Source: a virus. Taken from it: a stretch of 48,279 bases of DNA. Below, piece after piece: positions 1-7,553 of the stretch (position 1 is its first letter; each line of letters starts with the position of its first letter). Under the pieces are notes generated by a model. The model did not search any database. It saw only the letters and a list, made by a program, of their open reading frames with translations, and was not told the origin of the DNA. The translations under genes were made by a program, and so were the position numbers. The DNA is taken from positions 1-48,279 of IMG/VR virus record IMGVR_UViG_3300027749_000171; one strand, 5' to 3'.

Positions 1-2
1 TG

Positions 3-476
3 GCATCTAAGTTCGGTGTTCGACTTTTCGTGTCGGAAGTCCCAATGAGTGACTTTCGCTGTGCGATCAGTAACGACATCGCTGATGACTTGTTCACCAC
101 ATACTCCAACCAAGCACAGGAAATAGTGTCCCATGTGATGGTGGAACAGCAAACAAGGTTCTTGGATGTCATGAAGTCTATTAGCCATTGTTGCGGTGTT
201 GACGAGACAGGCGTTGACGCTAACACTGGCGAGACCAAGACCAAGAAGAGAAAGATCTATGACACGACCATCTTGAAAGCAAAAGAGATGTGCGAGTCAT
301 TCAAAGAGTTCAATCTGACGGACAGCCCTGAGTTGGAGGAAGCAAGGGCGTCGTTGGAGAGAGCATTGGAAGGCGTAGACGCAGAACTCATCCGTGAGTC
401 CGATGCGGTGCGCACTTCAGTGAAGGAGGATATTGACAGTATCCTCGGTAAATTCAGTTCATTCAGTTGCGTTTAA
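3..476 (+). CDS. DUF3150-like protein, 5'-truncated
   Basis: The frame is open from base 3 to the TAA at 474-476, so the N-terminus lies outside the window. A GTG at 30 is only an internal candidate, because the residues before it (ASKFGVRLF) read as ordinary protein. The visible part is mostly charged helix. A Lys-rich strip lies in the middle, and the C-terminal half pairs a FNLTDSPELEEAR-type segment with a long acidic helix. This layout and the position just upstream of a MoxR-type ATPase fit DUF3150, a family of unknown function often found beside AAA/VWA genes in phages. The family call rests on pattern memory, not alignment. The gene ends 20 bases before the ATPase start. Confidence 0.6.
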   Translation, partial: ASKFGVRLFVSEVPMSDFRCAISNDIADDLFTTYSNQAQEIVSHVMVEQQTRFLDVMKSISHCCGVDETGVDANTGETKTKKRKIYDTTILKAKEMCESFKEFNLTDSPELEEARASLERALEGVDAELIRESDAVRTSVKEDIDSILGKFSSFSCV

Positions 477-496
477 TTTAAAGGAAATTTTCAGTT

Positions 497-1624
497 ATGG
501 CACAAGTCCAATTCATCAATACAGTATCTATCAACGAACTCCGCACTATCATCCCATTGATAGGTGGGGAACTAACTCCAATCATCCAGTCAGAACCCGG
601 TTGTGGTAAGACCTCGCTCTTATCTATGATTGCATCAGACAACGGTGACACATGGCGCTCACCTGTAGACGGCACGAGCATCGAGGGTGACAAGTATGAC
701 TACATCTATGTCGACTGTCCCGTGAAAGATATGTCGGACATAGGTATGACTATTCCCAACCATGCCAATCGTCAGTTGGAATACTATGTGTCGGAGTTGT
801 TCAACCTCTCAGACTCCAAGCCTAAGATCATCTTGCTTGACGAGTTCATGAAGTCACCGAAGTTATTGCAAGTGATCTTCACTAGGCTCATGCTAGAGCG
901 TATGGTCGGTGACAAGGCATTGCCTAAGAGAGATGGTGTCCAATCCATCGTGTTCGGCACATCTAATAATGCATCAGATGGTGTCGGTGACAACATGCTC
1001 GCTCATGCGGGTAATCGTGTGTGCTTGATGCGCATGGCGAAACCCAATGTGAATGAGTGGTTGCAATGGGCATCAGAGAATGGTATCTCTCGTGTCATTC
1101 GTGCGGGTGTTGCGATGTTCCCTCGTTGCTTGGCATCCTACATTGACGGTGATCAGAAGGACAACCCATACATCTTCAAACCATCTATGAGTGCGTTGTC
1201 GTTTGTGTCTCCTCGCTCATTGGCGAAGGCAGATGTGATCGTCAAGCATCGTGACAAGATGACTGAGAACTCGTTGAAGGTTGCATTGGCTGGCACAGTC
1301 GGTGCGTCATTCGCAGGTGATCTCTCGGCATTCTTGATGATGGAGAAATCATTGGCTGATGTGAAGGACATCTGCAAAGACCCAGAGGGTATCGAAGTCC
1401 CGAAGGATATCAGTGCGCAGTTGATGATCATGTTCCAAGCAGTCGATGTGCTTGAGACACAAGATCAGTTGACGAAGTTCATGGGGTTCGTTGACCGCAT
1501 TCCATCCAGTGAGGTGCAAGCAGTGTTCTTCACCATGATGATGCGCAATCAGAAGTCCATCCGCTTGGCTCGTAACAATCAGAAGATCTCTGAGTGGGCT
1601 AAGAACAACCATGACATGTTCTAA
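497..1624 (+). CDS. MoxR-type AAA+ ATPase
   Basis: This 375-residue AAA+ ATPase has Walker A at residues 33-40 (EPGCGKTS, Lys38) and Walker B at about 111-116 (ILLDEF, Asp115-Glu116). A sensor-1-like segment (VFGTSNN) follows near 152. The short, single-domain form followed by a VWA gene matches MoxR/RavA/CobS-like ATPases. Those proteins act as hexameric remodellers or chaperones together with a VWA partner. An AAGGAAA Shine-Dalgarno stands ahead of the ATG. The substrate is unknown. It is unlikely to be a replication helicase loader, because it sits far from the replication genes and next to the VWA/metallopeptidase gene. Confidence 0.88.
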   Translation: MAQVQFINTVSINELRTIIPLIGGELTPIIQSEPGCGKTSLLSMIASDNGDTWRSPVDGTSIEGDKYDYIYVDCPVKDMSDIGMTIPNHANRQLEYYVSELFNLSDSKPKIILLDEFMKSPKLLQVIFTRLMLERMVGDKALPKRDGVQSIVFGTSNNASDGVGDNMLAHAGNRVCLMRMAKPNVNEWLQWASENGISRVIRAGVAMFPRCLASYIDGDQKDNPYIFKPSMSALSFVSPRSLAKADVIVKHRDKMTENSLKVALAGTVGASFAGDLSAFLMMEKSLADVKDICKDPEGIEVPKDISAQLMIMFQAVDVLETQDQLTKFMGFVDRIPSSEVQAVFFTMMMRNQKSIRLARNNQKISEWAKNNHDMF

Positions 1625-1642
1625 CGACAGTCGTATCTAAAG

Positions 1643-1659
1643 CCCCCCGCAAGGGTGGG
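1643..1659 (+). terminator. C/G-run hairpin after the ATPase gene (weak terminator or attenuator)
   Basis: CCCCCC, a GCAA loop and GGGTGGG form a six-pair stem with one bulged T. The tail (TATCTATTTAAA) is AT-rich but has no clean T run. It sits in the 70-base gap between the ATPase and the next gene. It may be an attenuator or a 3'-end stabiliser rather than a full terminator. Confidence 0.4.
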
Positions 1660-1694
1660 TATCTATTTAAACATTAACAGCAGAAAGGATTGTG

Positions 1695-1895
1695 ATGATC
1701 ACTATCACAGAGTTGGAGTTCGTCTTGTTCATAGGCTTGGTCGTGATGACTTACCTCTACTTCAAGCAGAGGGCTGAGATCGTTTCGTTCAAGACTCAGA
1801 CTATGAATATCTTTCACCAAGTTGCCAAAGGCAAATTAAAAATCACTGAGACCGAAGAAGGTTTCGAAATGGAGGTTACAAATGCAAACAAATAA
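1695..1895 (+). CDS. small single-pass membrane protein
   Basis: This protein has 66 residues. The N-terminus (residues about 6-24, LEFVLFIGLVVMTYLYF) is a hydrophobic span followed by KQR, which suggests an N-out/C-in anchor. The rest is a soluble tail of about 40 residues rich in K and E. ATG 1695 is preferred to GTG 1692 because the AGAAAGG Shine-Dalgarno (1682-1688) is better spaced for it. The gene lies between the ATPase and the VWA/metallopeptidase gene and overlaps the latter by 14 bases. It could tether that complex to the inner membrane; this is inference from position only. Confidence 0.7.
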   Translation: MITITELEFVLFIGLVVMTYLYFKQRAEIVSFKTQTMNIFHQVAKGKLKITETEEGFEMEVTNANK

Positions 1896-3183
1896 GCAAG
1901 AGACACGCATCAAGCGTGGACATGTGGCGTTGATGAAACACCCTGAGACTGCGCTCTATTCGGGCGTGATGCTGATGGGCACTACCAAGGTCGTGGATGA
2001 AGGATGTCCTACGGCATACACCGATGGTGTCAACAAGGTCTATGGTCGTGCGCACCTCGAGACTATCCCTAACGAAGCCAAGTTGCGTGGCTTGATCTTG
2101 CACGAGAACTTGCATGTGGCATTGAAGCATGTAGCGTTCGGTAAGGGTATGTTTCAAGAGAACCGCAACATGGCTAATCTGGCGGCTGACTTTGTGGTCA
2201 ACGACATCACAGAGAATATTAAGGGATGCGTGGCGGGCACACAAGAGCGTATCGTTGAACTGTATGAGAACGATGTGTATGACCCAATGTTTCACAACTG
2301 GTCGATGCGTGAGGTATACAACTATCTGAAGAAGCATGCCAAGCCAAAGCCTAAGCCACAACACGGCAAACCATGCGACAACCCTAGCGGTGGTAAGGGC
2401 GAAGATAGCGACCCATCCGAGGGTGGGAAGCAAGATAAGGAAGAGTGGGAGTCGGTTGAAGTCAACGGCAAGGTCTATGACCTTTCTAACTCAGACGAAC
2501 ACGACTTTGGCGGAGAGTTAACGCATGAGCAGATCAAGGAGATCAATGACAACATTGATCGTGCATTGCGTGAGGGTGGCATGCTTGCGGGTCGCATGGG
2601 TGCAAAGATTCCTAGATCAATCAGCGATCTACTCGAGCCCAAGATTGATTGGCGTGAAGCGTTGCGTGACTTCGTTACATCCTCCATCAAGGGTAAGGAT
2701 GAGTTCACTTGGCGCAAGTTGAACAAGCGTCACTTGGCTAACGACATTCTCACTCCAAGTGTAGAGAACGAAACGATAGGCGAGGTTATCGTTGGCTTTG
2801 ATACATCGGGTTCTATTGGTAGTGAGGAGATAACTGAGTTCGCTACGGAACTGGTCTCAGTTTGCGACCTTGCCCAACCCGAGCGGGTTCGTGTGTTGTG
2901 GTGGGACACCCAAGTTCATGGTGAGCAAATCTTTATGCCACACCAATACGCAAACATTGCATCACTGCTGAAACCATTGGGCGGTGGGGGAACTACCGTG
3001 TCATGCGTCAGTGAGTATATAAACAAAGAGAAACTCAATGCCGATTGTGTATTGGTGTTCACCGACGGATACCTAGAGCATGACATCCAGTGGAATATCT
3101 CTAGCCCAACTCTATGGATGATCACACGCAACAAAAACTTTGAGCCCCCTGTCGGCAAGATGGTGGTGTTCGGGGATGATTAG
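1882..3183 (+). CDS. metallopeptidase-like / VWA domain protein (DUF2201 type)
   Basis: This 433-residue protein has two halves. The N-terminal half carries a zincin motif HENLH (His74, Glu75, His78) in a helix. A low-complexity K/P/G/D-rich linker follows at about 150-190. The C-terminal half is a VWA fold with an intact MIDAS motif, DTSGSIG (Asp307, Ser309, Ser311). A Thr in the GGGGTT segment near 373 and the FTDG near 395 are further metal-site residues. This is the architecture of the putative metallopeptidase plus VWA-like family DUF2201. VWA proteins are the usual partners of MoxR ATPases, and that gene is two upstream. GGAGG precedes the ATG. The substrate and whether the zincin is active are unknown. 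Confidence 0.85.
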   Translation: MQTNKQETRIKRGHVALMKHPETALYSGVMLMGTTKVVDEGCPTAYTDGVNKVYGRAHLETIPNEAKLRGLILHENLHVALKHVAFGKGMFQENRNMANLAADFVVNDITENIKGCVAGTQERIVELYENDVYDPMFHNWSMREVYNYLKKHAKPKPKPQHGKPCDNPSGGKGEDSDPSEGGKQDKEEWESVEVNGKVYDLSNSDEHDFGGELTHEQIKEINDNIDRALREGGMLAGRMGAKIPRSISDLLEPKIDWREALRDFVTSSIKGKDEFTWRKLNKRHLANDILTPSVENETIGEVIVGFDTSGSIGSEEITEFATELVSVCDLAQPERVRVLWWDTQVHGEQIFMPHQYANIASLLKPLGGGGTTVSCVSEYINKEKLNADCVLVFTDGYLEHDIQWNISSPTLWMITRNKNFEPPVGKMVVFGDD

Positions 3184-3421
3184 TCCCACGATGTTGCAAC
3201 TCATGGAGAACGCATACAAGAAACCTATAACAGACGTATCGAGACATCGTATGTCTAAAGAGATAGCCGAAGATCTCATAAATGAGAAAGGCGATGGTGC
3301 GTATCTCCATTGTCTAGAGAAACTTACTAACGACACATCCAACCCCCGCCTATGGCGGGATGTATTAACTTATCTTGATGAAACGAAAGGTAAAGCAAAT
3401 GAAAGTAGCAGTCTACTTTGA
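3176..3421 (+). CDS. hypothetical protein
   Basis: This 81-residue protein starts at the ATG that overlaps the VWA gene stop by eight bases (ATGATTAG). A second in-frame ATG at 3191 is possible. I do not recognise the protein. It is helical, with an acidic first half and a WRDVL..LDETKGK stretch near the end. The overlap suggests translational coupling to the VWA gene. Confidence 0.6.
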   Translation: MISPTMLQLMENAYKKPITDVSRHRMSKEIAEDLINEKGDGAYLHCLEKLTNDTSNPRLWRDVLTYLDETKGKANESSSLL

Positions 3422-3617
3422 AGCAAAAGCGGGTGCGCATATAGTGGCGCAGTTTGACGAGGAAGCGACATACATGGCATGCCTACCCGCATTGGAAAAA
3501 CTAGCCAAGAGCAATGGCTACATCGTGACTGAGAGTTTGGACTATGAAGATGCCAAGCAACTTGAGATCGACAACTTGAAAGCGGAACTTAAATATTTTT
3601 ATGGAGGTGGTAAATGA
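3399..3617 (+). CDS. hypothetical small acidic protein
   Basis: This 72-residue protein starts at ATG 3399, which has GAAAGG eight bases upstream. The longer frame from 3375 lacks a good ribosome site. It begins with a beta-like strand (MKVAVYFEAKAGAHIVAQF) and then has two helices, the second (QLEIDNLKAELKYF) with coiled-coil spacing. No family is recognised. It overlaps the previous gene by 23 bases and the next by four (ATGA). Confidence 0.6.
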   Translation: MKVAVYFEAKAGAHIVAQFDEEATYMACLPALEKLAKSNGYIVTESLDYEDAKQLEIDNLKAELKYFYGGGK

Positions 3618-4690
3618 AAGCATTTAACTACAAGCGACTGCTTGACATCACAAATACAGTCCCATCCTACCGTGGGAACGTAAATAGGTTTCCTATCGGT
3701 AACCGCAAGCAGAACCACAAATACTTTCTTAGACGAGACGAAGATGGTTACACAGTATTCGACATCGTGTATGGAGAGACATGGAACTCAACTGAGATTG
3801 ATAGGCTCGAATACATACGACTGAAACTCGAACACAGAAAGTTCAGAAAAGCAACTGGCACAGAGAGAGCGCAGACCTATGTAATGAAGTGGAAAAAGCA
3901 TACAACTATCGGTGGGGTATGGACTCAAAGCAAAGAGTTTGAATACGTTAGACGAGACAGAGGTCACAACATCGTTGGCACTGTGCGCCCTGACAACTCG
4001 TTTGAGTTCACTAAGTCACGCTACTGGCAAGGCGATCGTTGCTTTCTATCTCAACATAGTGCGGGGTGGTTCTCTACGGACTCACGCAGAGGTGGGATGA
4101 TATTTAGCGAGGGGTATCAAGAGATTGACGCTGTGTTCCATCCGATATGGAAAGGCTTGCGGGTCAACTGCGACACGATGGAAGCAATCACACCATATGA
4201 GGTAGTCATACATCATGTCGATCGCAAGTCTGGAAAGGGCATCTTGTCAAAGTATGAGCATATGTTTAAAGTTTCTGAGGTGATGCTCAAGGCTATGGAT
4301 TTGCACTCTATCAACAACACATGTATTGATATCGTTGACGGTATTCTCGGTGAAGGCAAGCACAAGGAACATGTGGGTCGCACGAGAGAATACATAGAAC
4401 ATGCTGAGAAACTAATAAACGATGCGCCATTGGATGCACTTCTATTGTTCACTCTTGCGCATGAAGTCAGGCATGTAGGGTATCGCATGAGGTATGGCAT
4501 GAACAACCATACTGATGACACACCTGAGAACATCTTCATGGCTACTAAACGCAGAGTTGCTAAAGAAATCTATAAGAAGAACCCTGACATCCTCAAGGAA
4601 GTGCCGTGTGCGGGTGGCAAGCGTTATCCCGCATGCGATTGGGGTGTGAAAGTAATGGTCAACGGTCAACAAGTGGAGCAAGCAACATGA
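3614..4690 (+). CDS. unknown protein with HExxH zincin motif
   Basis: This 358-residue protein belongs to no family I recognise. The first 230 residues are basic and aromatic-rich (many R, K, Y, W). Near the C-terminus, residues 283-287 read HEVRH within a helix (LFTLAHEVRHVGYRMRYG), the classical zinc-metallopeptidase motif. A further His (about 299) and acidic residues (DDTPENIF) just downstream are possible third ligands. It is the second HExxH protein in a row after the VWA gene, so a peptidase role in the same system is possible. SprT-like or minor zincin folds are alternatives. It is coupled to both neighbours by ATGA overlaps, and GGAGG lies ahead of the start. Confidence 0.65.
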   Translation: MKAFNYKRLLDITNTVPSYRGNVNRFPIGNRKQNHKYFLRRDEDGYTVFDIVYGETWNSTEIDRLEYIRLKLEHRKFRKATGTERAQTYVMKWKKHTTIGGVWTQSKEFEYVRRDRGHNIVGTVRPDNSFEFTKSRYWQGDRCFLSQHSAGWFSTDSRRGGMIFSEGYQEIDAVFHPIWKGLRVNCDTMEAITPYEVVIHHVDRKSGKGILSKYEHMFKVSEVMLKAMDLHSINNTCIDIVDGILGEGKHKEHVGRTREYIEHAEKLINDAPLDALLLFTLAHEVRHVGYRMRYGMNNHTDDTPENIFMATKRRVAKEIYKKNPDILKEVPCAGGKRYPACDWGVKVMVNGQQVEQAT

Positions 4691-4881
4691 GTCTAAATGC
4701 CATAGAAGTAGAGATGAGAGATGTGTATGGGGTAACAAAGTTTTACCCTGTGTGCGAGAAGGCGTGTGTCTTTGCACGAATTGCAGGGACAGTAACGCTC
4801 ACAAAGGAGACGATCAAGCGTATCAAAGAACTTGACTATGCGGTCGTTATTAAAGTTAGAGAACCACAACTGGGAGATTGA
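4687..4881 (+). CDS. small conserved phage protein
   Basis: This 64-residue protein starts at the ATGA that ends the upstream gene. A longer upstream extension in the same frame runs inside the 358-residue gene and has no start signal. The sequence (MSLNAIEVEMRDVYGV..FYPVCEKA.VFARIAGTVTL) looks like a compact alpha/beta domain. I have the impression of similar short proteins in other environmental phages, but there is no functional name. It ends one base before the next start. Confidence 0.65.
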   Translation: MSLNAIEVEMRDVYGVTKFYPVCEKACVFARIAGTVTLTKETIKRIKELDYAVVIKVREPQLGD

Positions 4882-4882
4882 T

Positions 4883-5797
4883 ATGTCAGTAGAGAAATAC
4901 TTTGTAGAAGGACTCGGCAATGAGGAGATGTATGAGGAGTTGAAAGACTCAAAGATCTTCCCACTGGTGCGTGAGTTGCAATTTACCTATGGTCTAAAGA
5001 TCTATCAAAAGCCGCAAGGAGACGGCTACATGCTGTGTCATCCTAATGGCTTTGCTGTGAGTCATGTGTGGTATGACCATGACGAGACTCAATACAAATA
5101 CCGCTCACCTTGGTATAGAAAACAACGAGGTAGCAGTGCATCAGACAGAGAGACTGTTGGTAGTGTAAAAATCTCTTCACTCATGGCTACGCTCAAGCGC
5201 ATGGAAGCAGTGCCCGCTGTGGAGAAAACAACCCACCACTATGTGCGCAGACTCACCGATGCGGTGAGTAGATTGCGTAGAGAATTAGGTGATCACAACA
5301 AAGAGCATGGGTTGACTGGCGATGAAGTTCATTCTCTTTTATTGACGGCACTAGGTAAAAGTCCTAATAGCAAATGGGTGAAAGTAGACCAAAATAAATG
5401 TCAATTAATACTTGACAAATTCGAGGAAGCGGATAAGATCAAGAAAACAAAGATCGAAGAGAGTAATCGTTTCTTCACTAACCCTTTCTACATGATTGGT
5501 GTTGATGTGAACGATCACTACCTCATCGGTAAATTCAAGTTAACAACAGTAAGCACAGATCAGGCAAAGATAAGTTATGAAACAGTTGAACCGTTCAAAC
5601 GCTATGGTAGTTTCGAGCAAGTGGCAGAGTTCATTCCAGTGATGACTATGACCAAGTTAGCCTATGAGAACTCTAACCATAGCAGGCAAGGCTTCATACC
5701 TATTATGGATGGATACGACCCGAACCTCGATGCGGTGTTCTTCTACAACTCTCGCCCAACTATCTACGATCACGCATGGATGGTGACACCATGCTAG
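4883..5797 (+). CDS. hypothetical protein
   Basis: This 304-residue protein starts at ATG 4883, with GGGAG at 4872-4876. The extended frame from 4832 would overlap the previous gene deeply. The protein is soluble, with no membrane span or signal peptide. The central part (about 110-190) is strongly helical and charged, with a possible coiled coil. The C-terminal third is beta-rich (FYMIGVDVNDHYLIGKFKL). I see no catalytic motif. It is followed by an overlapping gene with a similar beta-rich character, so the two may act together. Confidence 0.7.
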   Translation: MSVEKYFVEGLGNEEMYEELKDSKIFPLVRELQFTYGLKIYQKPQGDGYMLCHPNGFAVSHVWYDHDETQYKYRSPWYRKQRGSSASDRETVGSVKISSLMATLKRMEAVPAVEKTTHHYVRRLTDAVSRLRRELGDHNKEHGLTGDEVHSLLLTALGKSPNSKWVKVDQNKCQLILDKFEEADKIKKTKIEESNRFFTNPFYMIGVDVNDHYLIGKFKLTTVSTDQAKISYETVEPFKRYGSFEQVAEFIPVMTMTKLAYENSNHSRQGFIPIMDGYDPNLDAVFFYNSRPTIYDHAWMVTPC

Positions 5798-6150
5798 GAC
5801 ACATGAGCCCTGTCGTGCATCCGAAGGACTGGAATCTCATTAGAGTTCCTTTGCACAAGTTTGAGAACAAATACAGCGTGTATGTATCTGATGACCTTGT
5901 GCGCCACTACGATGAAAAGACATTGCCTGATGTATTGAAATCAAAGATGGCAATGATTCTTGCGTCACCACAACCCAATCTCATACCCGAGCATAGGCTA
6001 CAGAAATTAGATGTGTATAGCGTCAGCATGCCCGAACTTGCGTTGGTGGGTTGGCGTGTATCTGATACATGGTTTTGCTTGGCGATAGATCGCTTAACTT
6101 TAAACTCACTGAAGGGTGGGACTCTAACTAAGGAGAAAGAAAATGCTTGA
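5791..6150 (+). CDS. hypothetical protein
   Basis: This is a 119-residue protein if it starts at ATG 5791, which overlaps the upstream TAG by seven bases. ATG 5776 would add five residues. No family is recognised. It contains a KYSVYVSDDLVRHYDE segment and a C-terminal GWRVSDTWFCLAIDR strand pair. The last codons contain the Shine-Dalgarno (AAGGAG, 6130-6135) of the next, very small gene. Confidence 0.6.
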   Translation: MLGHMSPVVHPKDWNLIRVPLHKFENKYSVYVSDDLVRHYDEKTLPDVLKSKMAMILASPQPNLIPEHRLQKLDVYSVSMPELALVGWRVSDTWFCLAIDRLTLNSLKGGTLTKEKENA

Positions 6151-6247
6151 AACAATCGCATGGGCAGTATTTTTGATGTGTCTTGGTGCAATCATTATTG
6201 TTGGTGTGGCAATAGCCATCGTAATGATTAACCGAGAAGATCTATGA
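6143..6247 (+). CDS. 34-residue membrane miniprotein
   Basis: This ORF runs from ATG 6143 to TGA 6245-6247 and encodes 34 residues. Almost all of it is one hydrophobic span (residues 5-29, IAWAVFLMCLGAIIIVGVAI...), followed by NREDL. It has a near-perfect Shine-Dalgarno, AAGGAG, seven bases upstream. It overlaps the previous gene by eight bases and the next by ATGA, exactly like the annotated genes around it. These signals make it a real gene despite its length. Its role is unknown. Small phage membrane proteins of this sort can be toxins, superinfection-exclusion factors or membrane anchors, but nothing here chooses between them. Confidence 0.7.
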   Translation: MLETIAWAVFLMCLGAIIIVGVAIAIVMINREDL

Positions 6248-6501
6248 CATTCGATAAGAACTTCTACCATCCTTGGGTTAATAGACGTTCTGAGAATCGA
6301 AAGCCTATCTACTTGTTAAGTGAGATAGCCGATATGGTTGGTATTGAACACCGAGAACTTCTATCGAAGATAACAAGTTCGGCAAATAGAGGTCTACCCA
6401 TACCAAAGTTTAGGCTTATGCACAAATCAGTATCAGGCACAAAAAGATATTACGACAAAACTGATGTGATTAATTTTTTGAAAGGATACACACCCAAATG
6501 A
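6244..6501 (+). CDS. small putative DNA-binding protein (HTH-like)
   Basis: This 85-residue protein is basic at both ends. Residues about 22-45 (PIYLLSEIADMVGIEHRELLSKI) look like a helix-turn-helix entry. The C-terminal RYYDKTDVINFLK resembles the wing/strand-helix end of excisionase or MerR-like domains. It starts inside the stop codon of the membrane miniprotein and overlaps the nuclease gene by four bases. A role in binding DNA is plausible but unproved. Confidence 0.55.
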   Translation: MTFDKNFYHPWVNRRSENRKPIYLLSEIADMVGIEHRELLSKITSSANRGLPIPKFRLMHKSVSGTKRYYDKTDVINFLKGYTPK

Positions 6502-6785
6502 CACCCGAAGGCAAAGTCAAGGTCAAGATTCAAAAGATTCTTAAGGCACACGATGTCTACTTCACCATGCCTATCGGCACAGGGTTTGGTAGTGCGGGCG
6601 TGCCTGATTTTGTTGTATGCCATAAGGGTAACTTTATTGGTATCGAAGCGAAGTCAGGCGACAACAAACCGACTGCCCTACAACTCGAACACATGAAAAG
6701 AATTCGTGAGCGAGGTGGGCACACACTCGTAGTGAATGAAGATAACTTTGATGAACTAGATTCATTACTGAAAGGATTGAAATGA
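6498..6785 (+). CDS. VRR-NUC domain nuclease
   Basis: This 95-residue protein is the usual length of a stand-alone VRR-NUC domain. It shows the PD-(D/E)xK pattern GVPD (Asp37), then IEAK (Glu50, Lys52), then a helix with Gln62 and LEHMKRI. The family comprises structure-specific or Holliday-junction-type endonucleases, and many phages carry it among replication genes. Overlaps of four bases on both sides place it in a tightly coupled operon. Confidence 0.87.
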   Translation: MTPEGKVKVKIQKILKAHDVYFTMPIGTGFGSAGVPDFVVCHKGNFIGIEAKSGDNKPTALQLEHMKRIRERGGHTLVVNEDNFDELDSLLKGLK

Positions 6786-6988
6786 CAGATGAAGAAGATC
6801 GTAGCAATTTGCGAGATCTACACGCAGGGTTTGCGATGGTGGGATTACTAATGAAAGGAGAACACCCGCCCACTATTCCCGCCCTAGCGTATGAACTCGC
6901 AGATGCTATGCAAGAAGCACGAAACCAACATGGGGTTGGAATCGTATCCGTTAAACGCCAAACCAAGAAGGAGAAGGCAAATGAATAG
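6782..6988 (+). CDS. hypothetical small protein
   Basis: This 68-residue protein is helical with an acidic start (MTDEEDRSNL) and a basic tail (KRQTKKEKANE). A central GFAMVGLLMKGEHPPTIPALAYELADAM segment is compact and hydrophobic. I do not recognise a family. It overlaps the nuclease gene by four bases and the DUF3310 gene by eight. Confidence 0.6.
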   Translation: MTDEEDRSNLRDLHAGFAMVGLLMKGEHPPTIPALAYELADAMQEARNQHGVGIVSVKRQTKKEKANE

Positions 6989-7466
6989 ATCGAAAAGCAA
7001 TATCGCAAGAGCAACAAAACTCGTTAGCGATAACCACGATACATCAGCAAAAGAAATCGCCACTGTAATCGGTGTGAAGATGGACTCCGCACATAATCTT
7101 TTATACAACGCACGCAAGAAGTTACGTCTATACAAAGTCGGTCGTGGCAAGTTCGCTGTGTGGAAACAGAAGGCACGCATGCAGGGGGACGTGTTGGTAG
7201 AAGCAATGCGAGCCTATCAAGTAGGCGTGGGTAAAGAAGAGCAACGCATCGTAGAGGCGCATCACACCGATATGGTCAATCATCCGCCCCACTACACAGT
7301 TGGTGGTGTTGAGACGATCGACTTTATCGAAGCGAAATCTTTGGGCTACAACTTAGGCAACGCTGTGAAATACATTACACGAGCCGATCACAAGGGCGAC
7401 AAGCACGAAGATCTATGCAAGGCACGTTGGTATCTCAATCGTGAGATCGCCAAGTTAGCCAAGTAA
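6981..7466 (+). CDS. DUF3310 protein with N-terminal HTH
   Basis: This 161-residue protein has two parts. Residues about 22-50 (SAKEIATVIGVKMDSAHNLLYNARKKL) look like a sigma-like or MarR-like helix-turn-helix. Residues 98-161 are a DUF3310 domain, with MVNHPPHYTVGGVETIDFIEA, GNAVKYITRADHKG and DLCKARWYLNREI. DUF3310 is common in phages, and its biochemical function is unsettled. The start is ATG 6981 behind GAGAAGG; the longer frame from 6891 lies within the upstream gene. It is the last gene before an 87-base gap with a long hairpin. Confidence 0.82.
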   Translation: MNRSKSNIARATKLVSDNHDTSAKEIATVIGVKMDSAHNLLYNARKKLRLYKVGRGKFAVWKQKARMQGDVLVEAMRAYQVGVGKEEQRIVEAHHTDMVNHPPHYTVGGVETIDFIEAKSLGYNLGNAVKYITRADHKGDKHEDLCKARWYLNREIAKLAK

Positions 7467-7483
7467 TCTTTTTTCTTTAACCT

Positions 7484-7523
7484 TCTATCTAGCCTTCCAT
7501 CCTTGGGTGGGACGCTAGATAGA
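7484..7523 (+). other. long intergenic stem-loop, not a terminator
   Basis: TCTATCTAGC (7484-7493) is perfectly complementary to GCTAGATAGA (7514-7523). Inside it, CCATCC (7497-7502) pairs with GGGTGG (7505-7510) around a two-base TT. The T-rich stretch lies upstream (TCTTTTTTCTTT, 7467-7478) and no T run follows, so it does not fit a terminator on either strand. It is more likely an mRNA leader or 3'-end structure, a processing site or a protein target ahead of the 7554 gene. Confidence 0.65.
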
Positions 7524-7553
7524 TACCAGTTCCCATAATTTAGGAGTTTAAAA

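Noticed and set aside
1876-2433. 185-residue minus-strand ORF
   Set aside because: It is the antisense of the zincin/VWA gene, has a low-complexity, His/Leu/Val-rich composition, no ribosome site and no motif.
7497-7523. Rho-independent terminator at the long hairpin
   Set aside because: The T tract is upstream and the downstream bases are ACCAGTTCCC; on the other strand the tail is A-rich.
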